From the NCBI GenBank assembly GCA_015680685.1, contig MNCI01011880.1:195354-259353 (forward strand): DNA of 64,000 nt, given 5' to 3'. The notes beneath the pieces were generated by a model. That model saw only the letters and a list, made by a program, of their open reading frames with translations. It did not search any database and was not told the origin of the DNA. The DNA comes from Gnetum montanum. Lineage: Eukaryota; Streptophyta; Gnetopsida; Gnetales; Gnetaceae. Shown piece by piece: positions 1 to 11,535 of the stretch (within the stretch, counting starts at the first letter, position 1; each line of letters starts with the position of its first letter). The translations under genes were made by a program, and so were the position numbers.

Positions 1-384
1 CTATCTCTTTCTCTGGGGAAAATTAGAAGTAGATTCGCAGAGTTGTGTTCACATGTTTTTGCAAAACTTTATTTGTTACAAGTAGGTATTATAAGGATCG
101 CATAAACTAGGCAATTGAACAGAATAAGACTCTCAACAACTCACAGTACTTTGCAAAGTTAGTTGAATCTCTTTAAGATAAGTCATTTATAGTTTTACAC
201 ACAACCCAATCATTTCATTTTTCACAACAGCATACCACAACAGCACACACACATACTCACATTAACTACTAAGTCTATTTGGAGGTATCTGGGCCTTGGT
301 GTTGCCAGAGACTATCAAGCACCTAAATCCTTTTCAAGGATACTCGTTGGTGGTTGCGTCCCAAACGGTCGCCAACAAGAATTA
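1..384. other. Unassigned AT-rich stretch, no gene seen
   Basis: I see no supported coding region here. Homology between the two Tat copies starts at about position 385. By comparison with copy B, the PPT and 3' LTR of element A would be expected near here or just off the left edge, but no TG...CA boundary matching the LTR at 15576-17435 could be recognised. It may be diverged 3' sequence of A or another insertion. Confidence 0.5.
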
Positions 385-431
385 GCATGCAAAGGTATCT
401 TTCTTCTGCTAGTTTCTAACCTCTCGTTGGG

Positions 432-762
432 ATGCTTAGAGATGGTCATTTTGAGACAGTTGGTGTGCCACTTGTTTTGGGCACATGCTCTTTCTTTTCT
501 TTTCTTTTTTGTTTGGAGCTCCCTTTTTTTTCGAGCTCTATTACGCTTATGTGCTTTTCTTTTGCTATTTATCCATATTCATTTGCAAATAACCTTGTTG
601 TTGCAAGACAGGTGTTTCCTCCTTGGGATGAGTTGCATTACATCCATTTGGGGCTTTGACCTACCTACAGATGCTTCCCATGTAGCGAGTTGTGTTATGC
701 GCATCATGGACTTTGCGATTGGGCATATGGAGGGGCTTTACATGCATCGGGAAAGCTTGTAA
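432..762 (+). pseudogene. Weak hydrophobic plus-strand ORF in the 3' region of element A
   Basis: The plus strand reads a hydrophobic, Phe/Leu-rich peptide. Its middle (FANNLV...) and its tail (DELHYIHLGL) match the equivalent place in element B (36843-37040), where the reading is FANNLVAR and DELYYIHMGL. Similarity in the same frame hints at coding, but the frame is broken in both copies and the similarity could simply be shared element DNA. I do not recognise the protein. It could be a second antisense ORF or untranslated 3' sequence. Confidence 0.22.
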
Positions 763-1555
763 ACGAGGTGTGAAAGGGGGAAACTATGGGTGTAATGAAC
801 AAGATGATGAGGGTTAAAGGGAAGGGTAGGATGTGCACTCCCAAGTAGCTAAGCTAGTCAAAGAAATTACCTCAGAATGCTATAGTGTCCTATTCTCTCA
901 ACGAAATGCATCTTTGACCGATGTTGTCTTGGCTCATATCTTGCAGGTGCAACAGAAAGTAGAACAAAGAAATGTAATCATGAAGTGCAGTTAGGCAAAG
1001 TCTTACTTGCTTGAGATGTTGTCAAAGTGGTGGGCATTATTGCTAAGGCATTTGATGTCCAAAGCAAGAAGGCCAACAACAGTTCTGACAACAGTAAATT
1101 GAGGAGGCTGGTACCAAGGGGGCTAGGCATTATGGTGATGTGAGTGCTCAGGAGTCCCCGCCCAAGGCAAACATCATGTAGTTCAACTATAAGCAAAGAG
1201 GCCTAGCAGCTGAACATCTGTTGAGCTCAGACGATGGCAGGGGCTGGAGGGTAGCAACTTTATGGCTAGGCCACAATAGTGTTAGGACTCCAGCAGCAGG
1301 TGCTGATAACGGAAGCTACTACCAGGGTGATGAGCTACGATGGCGATAGCTTCAGAAGGTCAACAAGATGTCCAATGACATCTCTAGAGGATCAGCAAGA
1401 TGCCAGGGATGGTGGCGTAGCATATGTTTTAGAGGGTGTTCTCTTGTCATCATGAACTATGTTCTAGAACTGCCATGTCCCACCTTTTATCAGCACTATG
1501 CACGCTCGCTTGTTTGAGTGATGGTGGATGCAAGTTCAAAACGTTGTGTCGTGAA
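763..1555 (-). other. 3' non-coding region of element A
   Basis: This stretch aligns with 37150-37920 of element B, for example around the shared words GATGTGCACTC and GATCAGCAAGATGCCA. It lies downstream of integrase in element orientation, before the expected polypurine tract. No reading frame is convincingly conserved on either strand. Confidence 0.6.
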
Positions 1556-2010
1556 CCTAGTTTAAGGTCCTGGTAGACCATCTGATGTATTGGTTTAAGG
1601 TCCCAGCAGACTGCAATGTGCTAGTTTAAGGTCCTAGGAAACCATTGTGCTAGTTTATCGTTGTAGCGAATAGTGGATGGGCCAATTTAAGGTCATAGTA
1701 GATTGTTTGTGCCAATTTAACATCATAGCGGACAGTGGATAGGCCAGTTTAAGTTCGTAGTGGATCATCTGTGTCAGTTTAACATCATAGAAGATGGTGG
1801 ATGGGCTAGTTTAAGGTCATAATGGATGGTCTATGCTAGTTTAACATCATAGTGGACGGTCTATGCTAGTTTATAGTCATGGAAAACTATTTGTGCCAGT
1901 TTATAGTCATGGTGAACTATGGATGCTAGTTTATAATCATGGTAGACTATCTATGCCAGTTTATAGTCATGGCAGACTATGGATGCTAGTTTATAGTCGT
2001 AGTGAACTAT
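1556..2010. repeat. Tandem repeat array 1 of element A (about 30-bp units)
   Basis: Units of about 30 bp read TGCTAGTTTAAGGTC or TGCCAGTTTATAGTCATGG followed by AGACTAT or GGACGGTC. Many units hold a short inverted pair (GGTC...GACC or AGTC...GACT). The array lies just downstream of the integrase stop in element orientation, as does the array at 37922-38535 in element B. Hypervariable tandem repeats in this part of Tat elements are known and can seed satellites. Confidence 0.85.
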
Positions 2011-2032
2011 GAATTCTTACCTTGCTTTTGTA

Positions 2033-3140
2033 TTAGACGAAGTACGACTTCAAGTATAAGTGGTTCATGGGATTTGCAAACTTTCTACCATCCATGTATA
2101 CCAACTTGAAGGATCCATTCTTGTAGGCTTTTGTGACTACAAATGGACCTTCCCAATTTGTTAAAAACTTGTCTACATGTTCATGCATAGCTTTGAGGAC
2201 TAGGTCCCCCTTTTTAATCGATCGTCAATGTAGGTCTGCATGATGCTTTTGCCGCTGCTTGTCCTGATACCATTCGATACAGCTCAGTGTTTGTGCATGC
2301 TCTTCCTCTAGGGAGTCGAGATCGATGATCCTTAACTTGTTATTTTGTGCTTTGTTTATGACACTTGAGAGGATCATCTACAGTGATGGTACCTGCAATT
2401 CAAGGACTAACACTACTTCAGATCCGTAAACTAGGCTATAGGGGGTCTTACCTGTAGCCATCCTACATGTTGTATGGTAGGCCTAGAGCACATAAAGGAT
2501 TTGCTCGTGCCATCACCTCTTGTTGTTGCTAAGCATTCTTTTAAGCAATTTGATGATGCCCTTGTTTGTAGCCTCTTCTTAACCGTTAGCCTGCAGGTAA
2601 TATCGCAACGAAAAAGATTGTCTAATGCCAAGGTTACTACAAAAGGTTCTAGTTTTCACACTACTAAACTATGGTCCATTCTCTGTCACAATAGTCATGG
2701 GAAGACCAAACCTTGTTATGATGTTGTCTAAGTTGAAGTGGAAAACCTATTGAGATATAGTTTTCCATAGGGGGATAGCTTCTTCCCACTTCGTGAAATA
2801 CTTGGTGGCAGTAATGATGAAGCTATGTCCTACAGAAGACTTAGGTGTTATGGGTCCTATGATATCTAGTCCCCATTGTTGGAATGGCCACGTGATCTGT
2901 GTAGGGTGCAACTTAGTAGGTGAAATTTGTATAAGATTTTCATGACATTGGCATGTGTCACATGTCTTGAATTTAGCAACACATTCTCATTCCATGCAAG
3001 GCTAGTAATACCATAAACGTATGGTCTTAGCCACCATAGCCTTGGGAGCTATGTGTCCTCCACATAGTCCTTCATGGACTTTGCTAACAATCTTTTGTGC
3101 CTCCTCCCCACCAATGCAAGTTAACAGTATTCCATCAAAG
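2033..3140 (-). pseudogene. Element A integrase
   Basis: This is the C-terminal part of the polyprotein, encoding the enzyme that inserts element cDNA into the genome. On the minus strand the zinc-binding segment reads VHEGLCGGHIAPKAM...TCDTCQ (about 2935-3090). The core contains WPFQQWGLDIIGP (about 2850-2895) and TENGP in place of the usual TDNGP (about 2665-2690), so a catalytic Asp appears replaced by Glu. The C-terminal segment reads GDLVLK...NWEGPFVV (about 2100-2210). The predicted stop is at 2033-2035. Several frameshifts and stops make it nonfunctional. The order and motifs match the integrase of element B at 38547-39640. Confidence 0.85.
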
Positions 3141-3244
3141 GAGTGTTTACACAAGGTGTTATCTTCTACGAGGACATACTACCTTGCTCGCTTTCAGATT
3201 GCATCCTTTTGGGCGAATGTCAAGCTGTGTGGGGGTTCACCATG

Positions 3245-3790
3245 CTACAGGTAGGCTTTCATGTTAGTGTACCACTCTTGGGCATTGGTAGTGCTTACGG
3301 AGGCCACGTGTACTGCTTGGATGATAGGGTCTATGCACTCTGTTATCAAAGTAGGTAGAGTTACAAACAGGTGTGGCGGAACGTTTAACGCTAGTGTAGC
3401 TAAGGCATCAACTATAGTGTTTTTATCGCATGGCACATGCTAGATGTCTAAGGTGGTGAACTATTTCAACAAGTTTTTGGCCAAATCACAGTAAGGCTAT
3501 AAGTGTTAAGCTTTATAGGTGTAGAATTCAATGATTTGATTGACAACAAGTTAAGAGTCACCTCGGACTGCCAAATGTCATATTTTTAAATGTTGGGCTG
3601 CTAAGAGACCCCTAAGGAGTCCTTCGTACTCAACTACATTGTTCGTACAAAGGAACATGAAGTAGTAAGCAAAAGGTTGCATGTCCCTCAAGGGGAATGT
3701 AATGACGGTGGTAGCACTACCACCTTACGTGGTTGAGGCACCGTCAAAATCAAAAGTGGCCTTGAAATGCAATGCTACAAGGTTAACATT
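3245..3790 (-). pseudogene. Element A second (archaeal-type) RNase H
   Basis: This domain lies between the ordinary RNase H and integrase, the arrangement that defines Tat retrotransposons. The C-terminal motif reads CDKNTIVDALATLAL, corresponding to the usual histidine/acidic end of this fold (hvp-xxN-xxADALAxLA). The N-terminal part (TNNVVEYEGLL-like, near 3600-3650) and the middle (LVVNQI-like, near 3540) can be traced across stops and match the better preserved copy at 39831-40193. It is inactive because the frame is broken. Confidence 0.75.
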
Positions 3791-3899
3791 GCTAATATGT
3801 TCATTAGGGAATTCAGGTTCTATGGTCGCTTGATCATCAACAGGTGAGGCTGCAAGCTATGTAGCTATTTCTTGTCCTTTCGTTGATGATTGGGATACA

Positions 3900-5535
3900 T
3901 AGTGTAAATCAAATTATGCTATTATTTCTTTCCATTGGGCTATTCTTCTACTTTCATATAGGTTGTTCATGATAGCCTGAAGTATGTTGCTTTTGCATAT
4001 GATGTTTACTTGACTATGGAACAGGTAGTATCTCCACTTTTTTAGTGCAAACACTAGGGAGAGACAATTTCTTTCCACCTCATTATATTTGGCTTCATAA
4101 GCTATTAATGTGTGGCTCAAGTAATAGATTCGGATTTCAGTGTTGTATTCTCTTTTTTGGCATAACAGTGCTACGATAGATGTGTCCAAAGTAGCAAGGT
4201 AGATGTAGAAAGGCTTATCCCTCTATGGTGGGTAAACACTCGAGAGATGTAGAAGCTCTTTCTTTAGATCATCGAAGGCTTGTTGACACTGGGTTGTCCA
4301 CTCGAAGTTAACCCCCTTCTTTAGTAGGTGTTGCATGGGGTGTAACTTGTCAGTCAACCTTGCTATAAACCTTATAATAAATTGCATTCTACCTTGCAAC
4401 CTGCATAATTTTTTAAGGTTAGTAGGGGGTTCTAGGTTAATGATGGCCTTAACTTTGTTAGCCTCTGATACAATAAACCCTAGCATGCGTCTGATTCTAA
4501 TGCCGAAAAAACATTTCTTTAAGTTAAGATGCAAGTCATGCCTGTAACAACATTTGAGGACTACCTCTAGATCTATGGGATGATCGATAGCCATCTTAGA
4601 CTTGACTGCTATGTCATCCAAGTAATCGTTTAGTCGCTCTAGGAGGTAGCCGCTAAATATGTAGGTCATGGCTCATTGATTGATTGCTTTAGCATTCTTT
4701 AGATCAAAAGGCATCATATTATAACAAAAGGCATCCCAAGGGATCATAAATGTAGTTATCAACTGATGCTCTAAGTTGATGTGAATTTGATTATAACCGA
4801 AGAACCTATCCATAAAGGATAATAACGCATGACTAGCTATGGTGTCTATAAGTTGGTCGATACTTGGTAATGAGAAGTCATCTTTAATCGTTGCTTTGTT
4901 TAGATCCCAAAAGTCTATACAAATTTGTAGACCTCTTGTTTTCTTAGAGACTATAATGATGCTTGATACCCACTCCGAGTAATCGACCACGCAAATGAAA
5001 CCTGCTTGGTATAGCTTAGTAATCTCATCACGTATGGCTAGTGCAATTTCTGGTTTAATTTTCCAAGCCTTTTATTTTACTAGTTTGACATGTGGGTCCA
5101 ATATAATGTTATGTTGTATTAGCCATGAGTCTAAGCCTGTCATATCATTGTATGACCATGAAAATACTTGGATGTTGTCTTAAAGGACTCTGGATACTTC
5201 CTTTTGCAATTGTTGATCTAGGAGGGAACTTATTTTTAGTGTTTTATTTCCCCCTGGATGTCGTTACCAGTGCTTCGATGAGAGGGTCCTCAGTCACATC
5301 CCTGGCCTCTAAGTCTAAGGCTTGGACCAAGTGTTCAGGCCAATCTAGGGATTTTTCCAAGGACACTATAGTGTTATTGGTAGATGAATCCCAGTTTATT
5401 GACTCTAAGTTCGGATATCTCTCAAGCTTGCCATGAGGACCTATCAATGTTAAAATTGAGTGTAGATCATGCTGCATGGTCATCTTTTTCAACTTGCCAC
5501 AAGAAGACAAGCCTGGTCAAGTGATACCTGTTTAT
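3900..5535 (-). pseudogene. Element A reverse transcriptase and RNase H
   Basis: This is the minus-strand pol core. RT reads from about 5510 down to 4223: a linker, then WVSSIIIVSKKTRGLQICIDF, then a region corresponding to FMDGFSGYNQI (here FMDRFFGYNQIHIN), a YxDD-region equivalent (NDYLDDIAVKS near 4600-4640), and LLKKGVNFEWTTQCQQAF in the connection. RNase H follows at 3914-4189 with YYLSHTLIAYEAKYNEVERNCLSLV. Frameshifts separate the three main ORFs (4673-4990, 4223-4669 and 3914-4189). The upstream limit is uncertain because the RT exon may begin at a splice acceptor near 5490 (see findings). Confidence 0.88.
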
Positions 5536-5614
5536 AGCTATAGTGCATAATAATGAATACTTGCAAAGTAATAATGAAACATGTAATGATCGTCAAATAT
5601 TCAGCCAAGTTTGC

Positions 5615-5990
5615 AAGTTACCAGTTTAAGGTCTTGGTGGACCATGAGTGGGTTCGAACATGTAAGAGATATTGACTTTGCCAGTTTAAGGTCATGGTAG
5701 ACTGTTAATAGGTGGAGTTCGAAAACTAAGGCTAGTAGTTTAAGGTCTTTGTGGATCATTAACAGGTTATAAAGGTAAAGTTAGTAGTTTAAGATCTTTG
5801 CAGACCACTAACGAGTAGATTCTATGAAATTTCACAATTTAAGGTCTTTGCAGATTGTGATGTGTACAATTGTAACATCTCACTAGTTTAAGGTCTTTAC
5901 GGACTATTATATATGAACTTTGTAAAGTGTCACTAGTTTAATGTATTTTTAGACTATTACCGGTAGCACAGGCTTCATAAAGGTAAGTTG
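5615..5990. repeat. Tandem repeat array 2 of element A, upstream of the antisense gene
   Basis: About seven diverged units of roughly 55-60 bp share the core AGTTTAAGGTCTTTGCAGA(C/T)C. The core holds the inverted pair GGTC...GACC seen in array 1. The array lies between RT and the antisense gene, just upstream of the gene's TATA box. Element B has the counterpart at 42005-42345. Confidence 0.75.
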
Positions 5991-6142
5991 CTACTTTAAG
6001 GTGGGACGAAATTTTTGGTTGGCTCCCATCTGTAAACAATGGTGCTACACTAGAACAAAATTGTGACAAAAAAGTGTTACGCTATACAGGCATCCCACAT
6101 TACTCGAGGTGCGAAAATTGCAAGTTATTTTCACTGCATCGG

Positions 6143-6153
6143 CTATAAATAGG
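6143..6153 (+). promoter_or_regulatory. TATA box of the antisense gene in element A
   Basis: CTATAAATAGG on the plus strand lies about 140 bp upstream of the predicted start codon at 6284. Element B has the identical word at 42526-42536, about 160 bp upstream of its start, and the following bases (GGTTTACCCCTAGTAA versus GATTAACCCCTGGTAA) are also conserved. Confidence 0.65.
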
Positions 6154-6283
6154 GGTTTACCCCTAGTAAACATGTCATTTTTTTTGTCAAAGTGTAGAGT
6201 CCACATCTCAAGCGTAGCACAATCGTGTTGAGAGAAAGAAAAATGTTGTAGCATAGTAGATAATAGCTTCCACGATTGAAGCA

Positions 6284-9200
6284 ATGGCACCTAAAGGCGA
6301 ATGCAAACACTGAGGACTTGCTAAGGTGGACAAAGTCAAGGACACTTTGGGGCACTTGACCCAGATGCACGTTGAAGTGCGCAAGGAGGCTCCATCTGCT
6401 TGGTAAGTTCTTGCACTGCCTTTATTTTTTCAGACTTCTGCAATCGTTATTATTGAAATCCATGTCTTTTGCCATCATTTTGGTTGCCATTTTTGCCATT
6501 ACACTATTACTGTTGTTGGTTGGCCACAACGGTTGTCCGGATGTTATGCTATAGCTACATGTGGCATCGCCTCCGCTGCCATTGTTGCAACTTCCTTGTC
6601 ACGGGGGTTTTGGCAAGTCTTGACAGCTTAGTGCATGGCTAGCATAGCGTGCTACCCTTAGGAGGGTTTGGCCATCTGTGCGATTTGACAGATGAGACGC
6701 GTTTTTATCATAGTACAACATGAATTATTTTGTACGGTCAAATTATGGTTGGGATGGCTATAGCACAGTGAATTCTTACTTGTCTACACTTAGTGTTTTT
6801 ATTGCAGTATGCCTGTATGTCATGAGGTCTTTAGGTTCCTCGCCTTGCTACATTGTTGAATCTACAATATCACTACATTGTTTAATTTGCTTTTTGTTGA
6901 GTTTTCCATATTACTATGCTTGTCATAGTGATGTGTTGATTACATCGTTGTATGGCTATATGTCTGTCTGTTCCTGTACGTTTGCTACATTATGTGTCAT
7001 CTGAGTGTTTTTGCAATATGTGAAGTTTGATGATCATGCTATACTGCAAGGATTACTTTGTTGTTGCTTGTTTGTATTATGTTTTTTCTTGTTTTTTGAT
7101 TGCAAAATCACGCTACACTACATGCAATGAAAATGTAATTCTATGCTATACGTAATCAGAGGGTTATGTTATGCTACGTGTAAACTTCGCTCATTCATTG
7201 TGCTAATGTTTGGTTCTTCATTATGCAGGGTCATGTTGAAATCCATTTTCATTGTCCTGGAGATTGTAGGAGTCCTATGCTACCTTCGTGCACCAATGGC
7301 TAATGTCCCTCCTCCTCATGCACGTGTGGAGCAGCAAGCAGTCTGGTTTTGAGAGGGCATGCGAGACTTCCTATAGTTCCTCCTTTAGCATTTTAGTGTG
7401 ATTTTTAGGTCACACTTGTCGGCAGAGATAGCAGCTGCAATCATAGAAACCCTATTACCTAGTGCAAATCAAGGTATTCTAAAATTTTTAACTAATGGGT
7501 TAATTGAGGGCAAGCAGGAAGAAAGTTCCAACTAGCATCCAAAAAGCATGATATGCTTAAGCTAGATTTGGGACATGCCTGAGTATAAGTGCTATCACTT
7601 ATACAATACGTTATTTGTTGCTTGTCACATGGATACCTACTTTCAGAACCCACCTAGAACCATTTACTATGCTGGCGAGTGAGTTCTACGAAGGTATTTT
7701 GTTGTGTAATCCATGCTACAGTAGAAAAAGGTATTAACAATGTATTCATGCATTTTTGTGTGTGTTACCAGGTTTTTTATTAACAAAAGTGGTATCCACA
7801 GTGACACAGATGCCTTGGCATTGGCACAGATGGCCATGTAGGAGTTTTCCTCCACTGAAAATATGTGTGTGGGCATAATAGGCCAATTTGGGGGTGAGTT
7901 TAGAACCTATCCAACCCGGTATTTCCAATTTTATGGGAAGTGTAAAGAAGCCATTTGGTTGGATAGGGAATGGACCTCCCTCAAGCCACTCACTATCGAA
8001 GACGTGTTAGTGGATCTTCCACCATTTCCCATGTCGTTTAAACCTAGTACTCTAAAATGTGAATTCACTATTAAATGTTTGAATGATGTTTAACTTTTGC
8101 TAACCCTCTTTTTTTATTTTGTTTTTGTTTTTTGTGAATCATTTTAGTAGTAAAGAAATCCCAAGAGGTGACTATGATTACCTCTGGGTGCAATGAAACC
8201 AACCTCTTTTTTAAGTATGGGAAGGTGGAGGAGGAGACCTAGTGCTAGCTTTGCAATGCAGCCCCAACCACATTGGTCCATAACCTTTAGAAGGCTAGGC
8301 TTATGGGCTTATTTTTGGCTATAAACCTGAGTGTTCCGCCTGCCGAGATGCTTTCCCTAGCCGACTCCTTCTCTGAAAAGGAAAACCACTTCTGCACATG
8401 TGTTCACGGTGTGCATGCATGTAGTATTTGATATCAATGATCAATTATTTGTAGTTGGAGAAAAATCCAAGAAAGATGCACACAATCAGGAGGACATCGA
8501 GGAGTGCTAGGGGCTGCAAAGGACCAAAAGGGAATCTATAAGGGTGGCCAAAATGGTTTACTCTGTCTTCCATGCCCATGCCTTCCCCAAGCTACTATCC
8601 CAAGGAAAAATCATTGGGATTAAGTAGGCTCAAATAATGAGGGACGTCATGGAGGAGGGGACCCATTACAACTAGGCTAGGCACCTTTGCAGAGGCATGC
8701 AGGCTGAAATGATCAAGCTTTGCAGGAAGCTTAAGTCCCATTTCAACATGCACCATGCCTTTTTCATAGCCTGCTTACGACGTTTTGCAGAATTCTTGGT
8801 AGTCTACGAGAATGGGGTCTAGGTACTACAAGATCATAACTAGATTTCCAAATTGTGGATTTTCCAAGTCTTCCATACCACCTGATCTTAGGATCCCCTA
8901 GAAGCTATCAAGGAATCGTTCTTGATGACAACTAGGGATCAAGTGGCATGCAACTTTCGGGCCAAGGACAGCATGGGAGAGGCATCCCCCATTACCATTG
9001 GTAGTGTGATAAAGTGGGAACGCCTCATTGTAGAGACGGTGAAGACCAAGCTGCAATGCAAGAGGTCTTACCCTACCAACGAGACCCCCTATACTAACGA
9101 AGAAGGGGGTAAGAAGCTGCGACTCAAACTTCGCAGAGTGCAGCAGTTGATTGGTAATTTTTTTTCCTAATGCTTACTACACTATGCTATGCTAGGTAGC

Positions 9201-10979
9201 ATCGCACATCGTAGCATCTACTTGAGGTTGGTATAATTGACTTACTGCAAATATGCTTTATCAGTAGAGGAGGAAGAAGAAGAAAGAGGGAGAAGAGGTG
9301 GTGGCTCCTATAACAGGGGCAACTGGTGAGAATGAAGGGGCTCCAACTACAAAGGAGAGGACCCCTACTGATGAAGAAGGGGCCCCTACTATAGAAGAAA
9401 GGGCCTTGGCTGCTGAGGAGGAGGTCTCTGCTAATGAAGAGGAAGCCTCTGTTGATGAAGAAAAGGGCCCAACCAATGACAAAGAGGCTCTTGGCAACCA
9501 GGACAAGGCCTTTGTCGATGATCCTTTTGCAGAAAGCAGCTTAATGAGAGAGGGGCATATGAGCATCGAGGACACTGCTATGTTACTGGGTTAGCTAGAA
9601 GGAGAGGGGCTTCATTTGGATGTTGGTGAGTTTGACCACATATTTGACAATGTGCCAATGGGAAATCCCTCCACTATCACCCCTAAGGGTTTGATGGGTA
9701 GGAGCTTTACACTATCATTTACGCTATTCATCATCTCTATTATGGTTTTCTCCACTTTAGCTAACACATTTTACCATGCATCTGATACCACCATTGATAC
9801 CTTTGGCCCATCCGTGATTCTCATATGACCATGGACCGACACCCCTGATAAATTTACTTTCATGGAAGGGATGGTCGGTGACATGATTGACCGTTTGAGG
9901 TAGGTCAACCCGTAAGTGGGTAAGTTAAAGTGCTATGCTAGACTCTACATTGTTGTTGCATTCACCATGCCACTATGACTAATGCATTCTTTTTGTGCAG
10001 TTGGCAGCCTCTCGTCTCAGGTGGGACCCCAAACGAGCGGTTAAGGTTGACACCATGCCTAAATTTCCACCATAGGTAACCGAGGTACCTCGTTGTGTAT
10101 ACGATGAGGCAAGCTAATGTGCCTTGTACTTGGCACGCTCCTTGTGGGAATGTAGGCATGTGAACAAAGACCCCTTGAAATGGGTCTAGAGGCTTGAGAA
10201 GGAGAAGGCCAACTTGATTGTCAAGGTGGGAGATCTTCATTCCAGGAACAAATTCTTGTTAGCCTGAGATACCAATGATGGCAGTTGACGCATGGCCATC
10301 ATTGACTACGCAAGGTATTGGACGACCATGCGGTGCAACAATGAAGCCACTCATGAAATAATAGAGTAGTGCATGCAAATGGACCTATTAACCCAAAAGA
10401 ACCAAGATTGGAAAGATTACAGTGCCAAGGTTTACGAGTGGGGTTAGGCACAGAAAAGCCACAAGCATATGTATAAGCTAGAACGTGCCACCTACCGTAA
10501 CCAATATAGGGATGCCTTAGTGATGTTACATACCTATGAGGTATTCCTTGACATTATTGGTGCTTCTAGGGCTTACGACAAGTTCATGCAATAGGTGATA
10601 GTGAGCGAATCTCCCGAAAGGAAAGTGACCTTCCCCACAAGTGAAACCATCACTGTCACCTTTTCTCTGGGACCTCAAAGGTGGACATCCATAGAGAAGA
10701 AGAACGTTTTCACAAGCGCTAATCTGGGCGATAGGAATTGGGCTGATTTCACAGAAGAGGAGATCTTGCATTACCTAGCGGCAGGCCTAGACTAGATACC
10801 CCCTGAAATAGACTTGGGGCTATCTCAGGTGAATTACCTTTTAACGTAGCATAATTTATTTTGTTTGAGTCTTTATTGTAGCTTTAGCTAACTAGTTCAT
10901 TTTCTCCATGATGTAGGATCTCGGCAAAAACATGGGGCCTAATGAAGCAAGGAGCGATGGTGGAGGCGAAGGGTCATAG
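6284..10979 (+). pseudogene. Antisense seven-exon gene inside element A (decayed copy)
   Basis: I do not recognise this gene. Predicted exons are 6284-6402, 7229-7678, 7772-8058, 8148-9153, 9265-9919, 10001-10828 and 10917-10979, all with GT donors and AG acceptors. The product would be roughly 1,130 residues. It starts MAPKGECK, and exon 2 carries a hydrophobic run (IFIVLEIVGVLCYL). Exon 3 reads LALAQMA and GEFRTYPTRYFQF, and exon 5 is a very acidic, repeat-like stretch (EEGAPTIEERALAAEEE). Exon 6 is charged and predicted helical, and the last exon ends GGGEGS. Exon lengths and phases match element B (42688-47298). It is broken by many stops, mostly TAG, and by a frameshift near 8430. It lies antisense between the protease and RT of the host element, with its own TATA box. 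It could be a captured host gene or a lineage-specific accessory ORF. Confidence 0.7.
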
Positions 10980-11149
10980 CATAGCAATTGATCATTTTAT
11001 TTGAATTCAAAGAATGTTACAAACATTATTAATTTGTGAAAGAAAAAAATAAAATATGAAGAGATTGATTTTGCTTATGTGTTATGTGTTACATCTATTT
11101 TATTTTATTTTGTTTTATTTCTATTTATGAATTAAATTCATTAGGAGCA

Positions 11150-11370
11150 TCTCGTTTTAGTGTTAGGCCATTTTAGGTCGTAATGATAGTTTAAGGCCAT
11201 TCTAGGCCATCGTTAGTTTTAGGCCATTTCGGGCCATTGCTAGTTTTAGGTCATTTCAAGCCGTTACTAGTTTTAGGCCATTTTAGGCCATTGGTAGTTT
11301 TAAGCCATTTCGGGTTATTAGATGATGGTAAGGAAAAAATTTTCCAGTTTTAGACCTTAGCGGGTCGTGG
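11150..11370. repeat. Tandem repeat array 3 of element A, downstream of the antisense gene
   Basis: About seven units of roughly 28 bp read TAGTTTTAGGCCATTTCGGGCCATTGC. Each has the inverted pair GGCC...GGCC around a short spacer. The array starts about 170 bp after the predicted stop of the antisense gene and separates it from the protease. The counterpart in element B is at 47465-47735. Confidence 0.85.
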
Positions 11371-11535
11371 TGTGAAGTAAACAATGGATGTTATGTGAAC
11401 GATTTAAAGAATGAGTTAGACACTTAGCGTAGAAGAATGACTGTGAAGCGAAGATGGAACAAATGCATAGTGAGCATTAATTGAGTAAGGAGCAGTGGAT
11501 TTGTTATGCTACACAAGTAACAATAATCTTTGCAA

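Noticed and set aside
9261-9575. Minus-strand Ser/Ala-rich ORF opposite exon 5 of the antisense gene
   Set aside because: It is the mirror of the acidic Glu-rich frame, a composition shadow; it is not conserved in B beyond that (45410-45721 shows the same effect).
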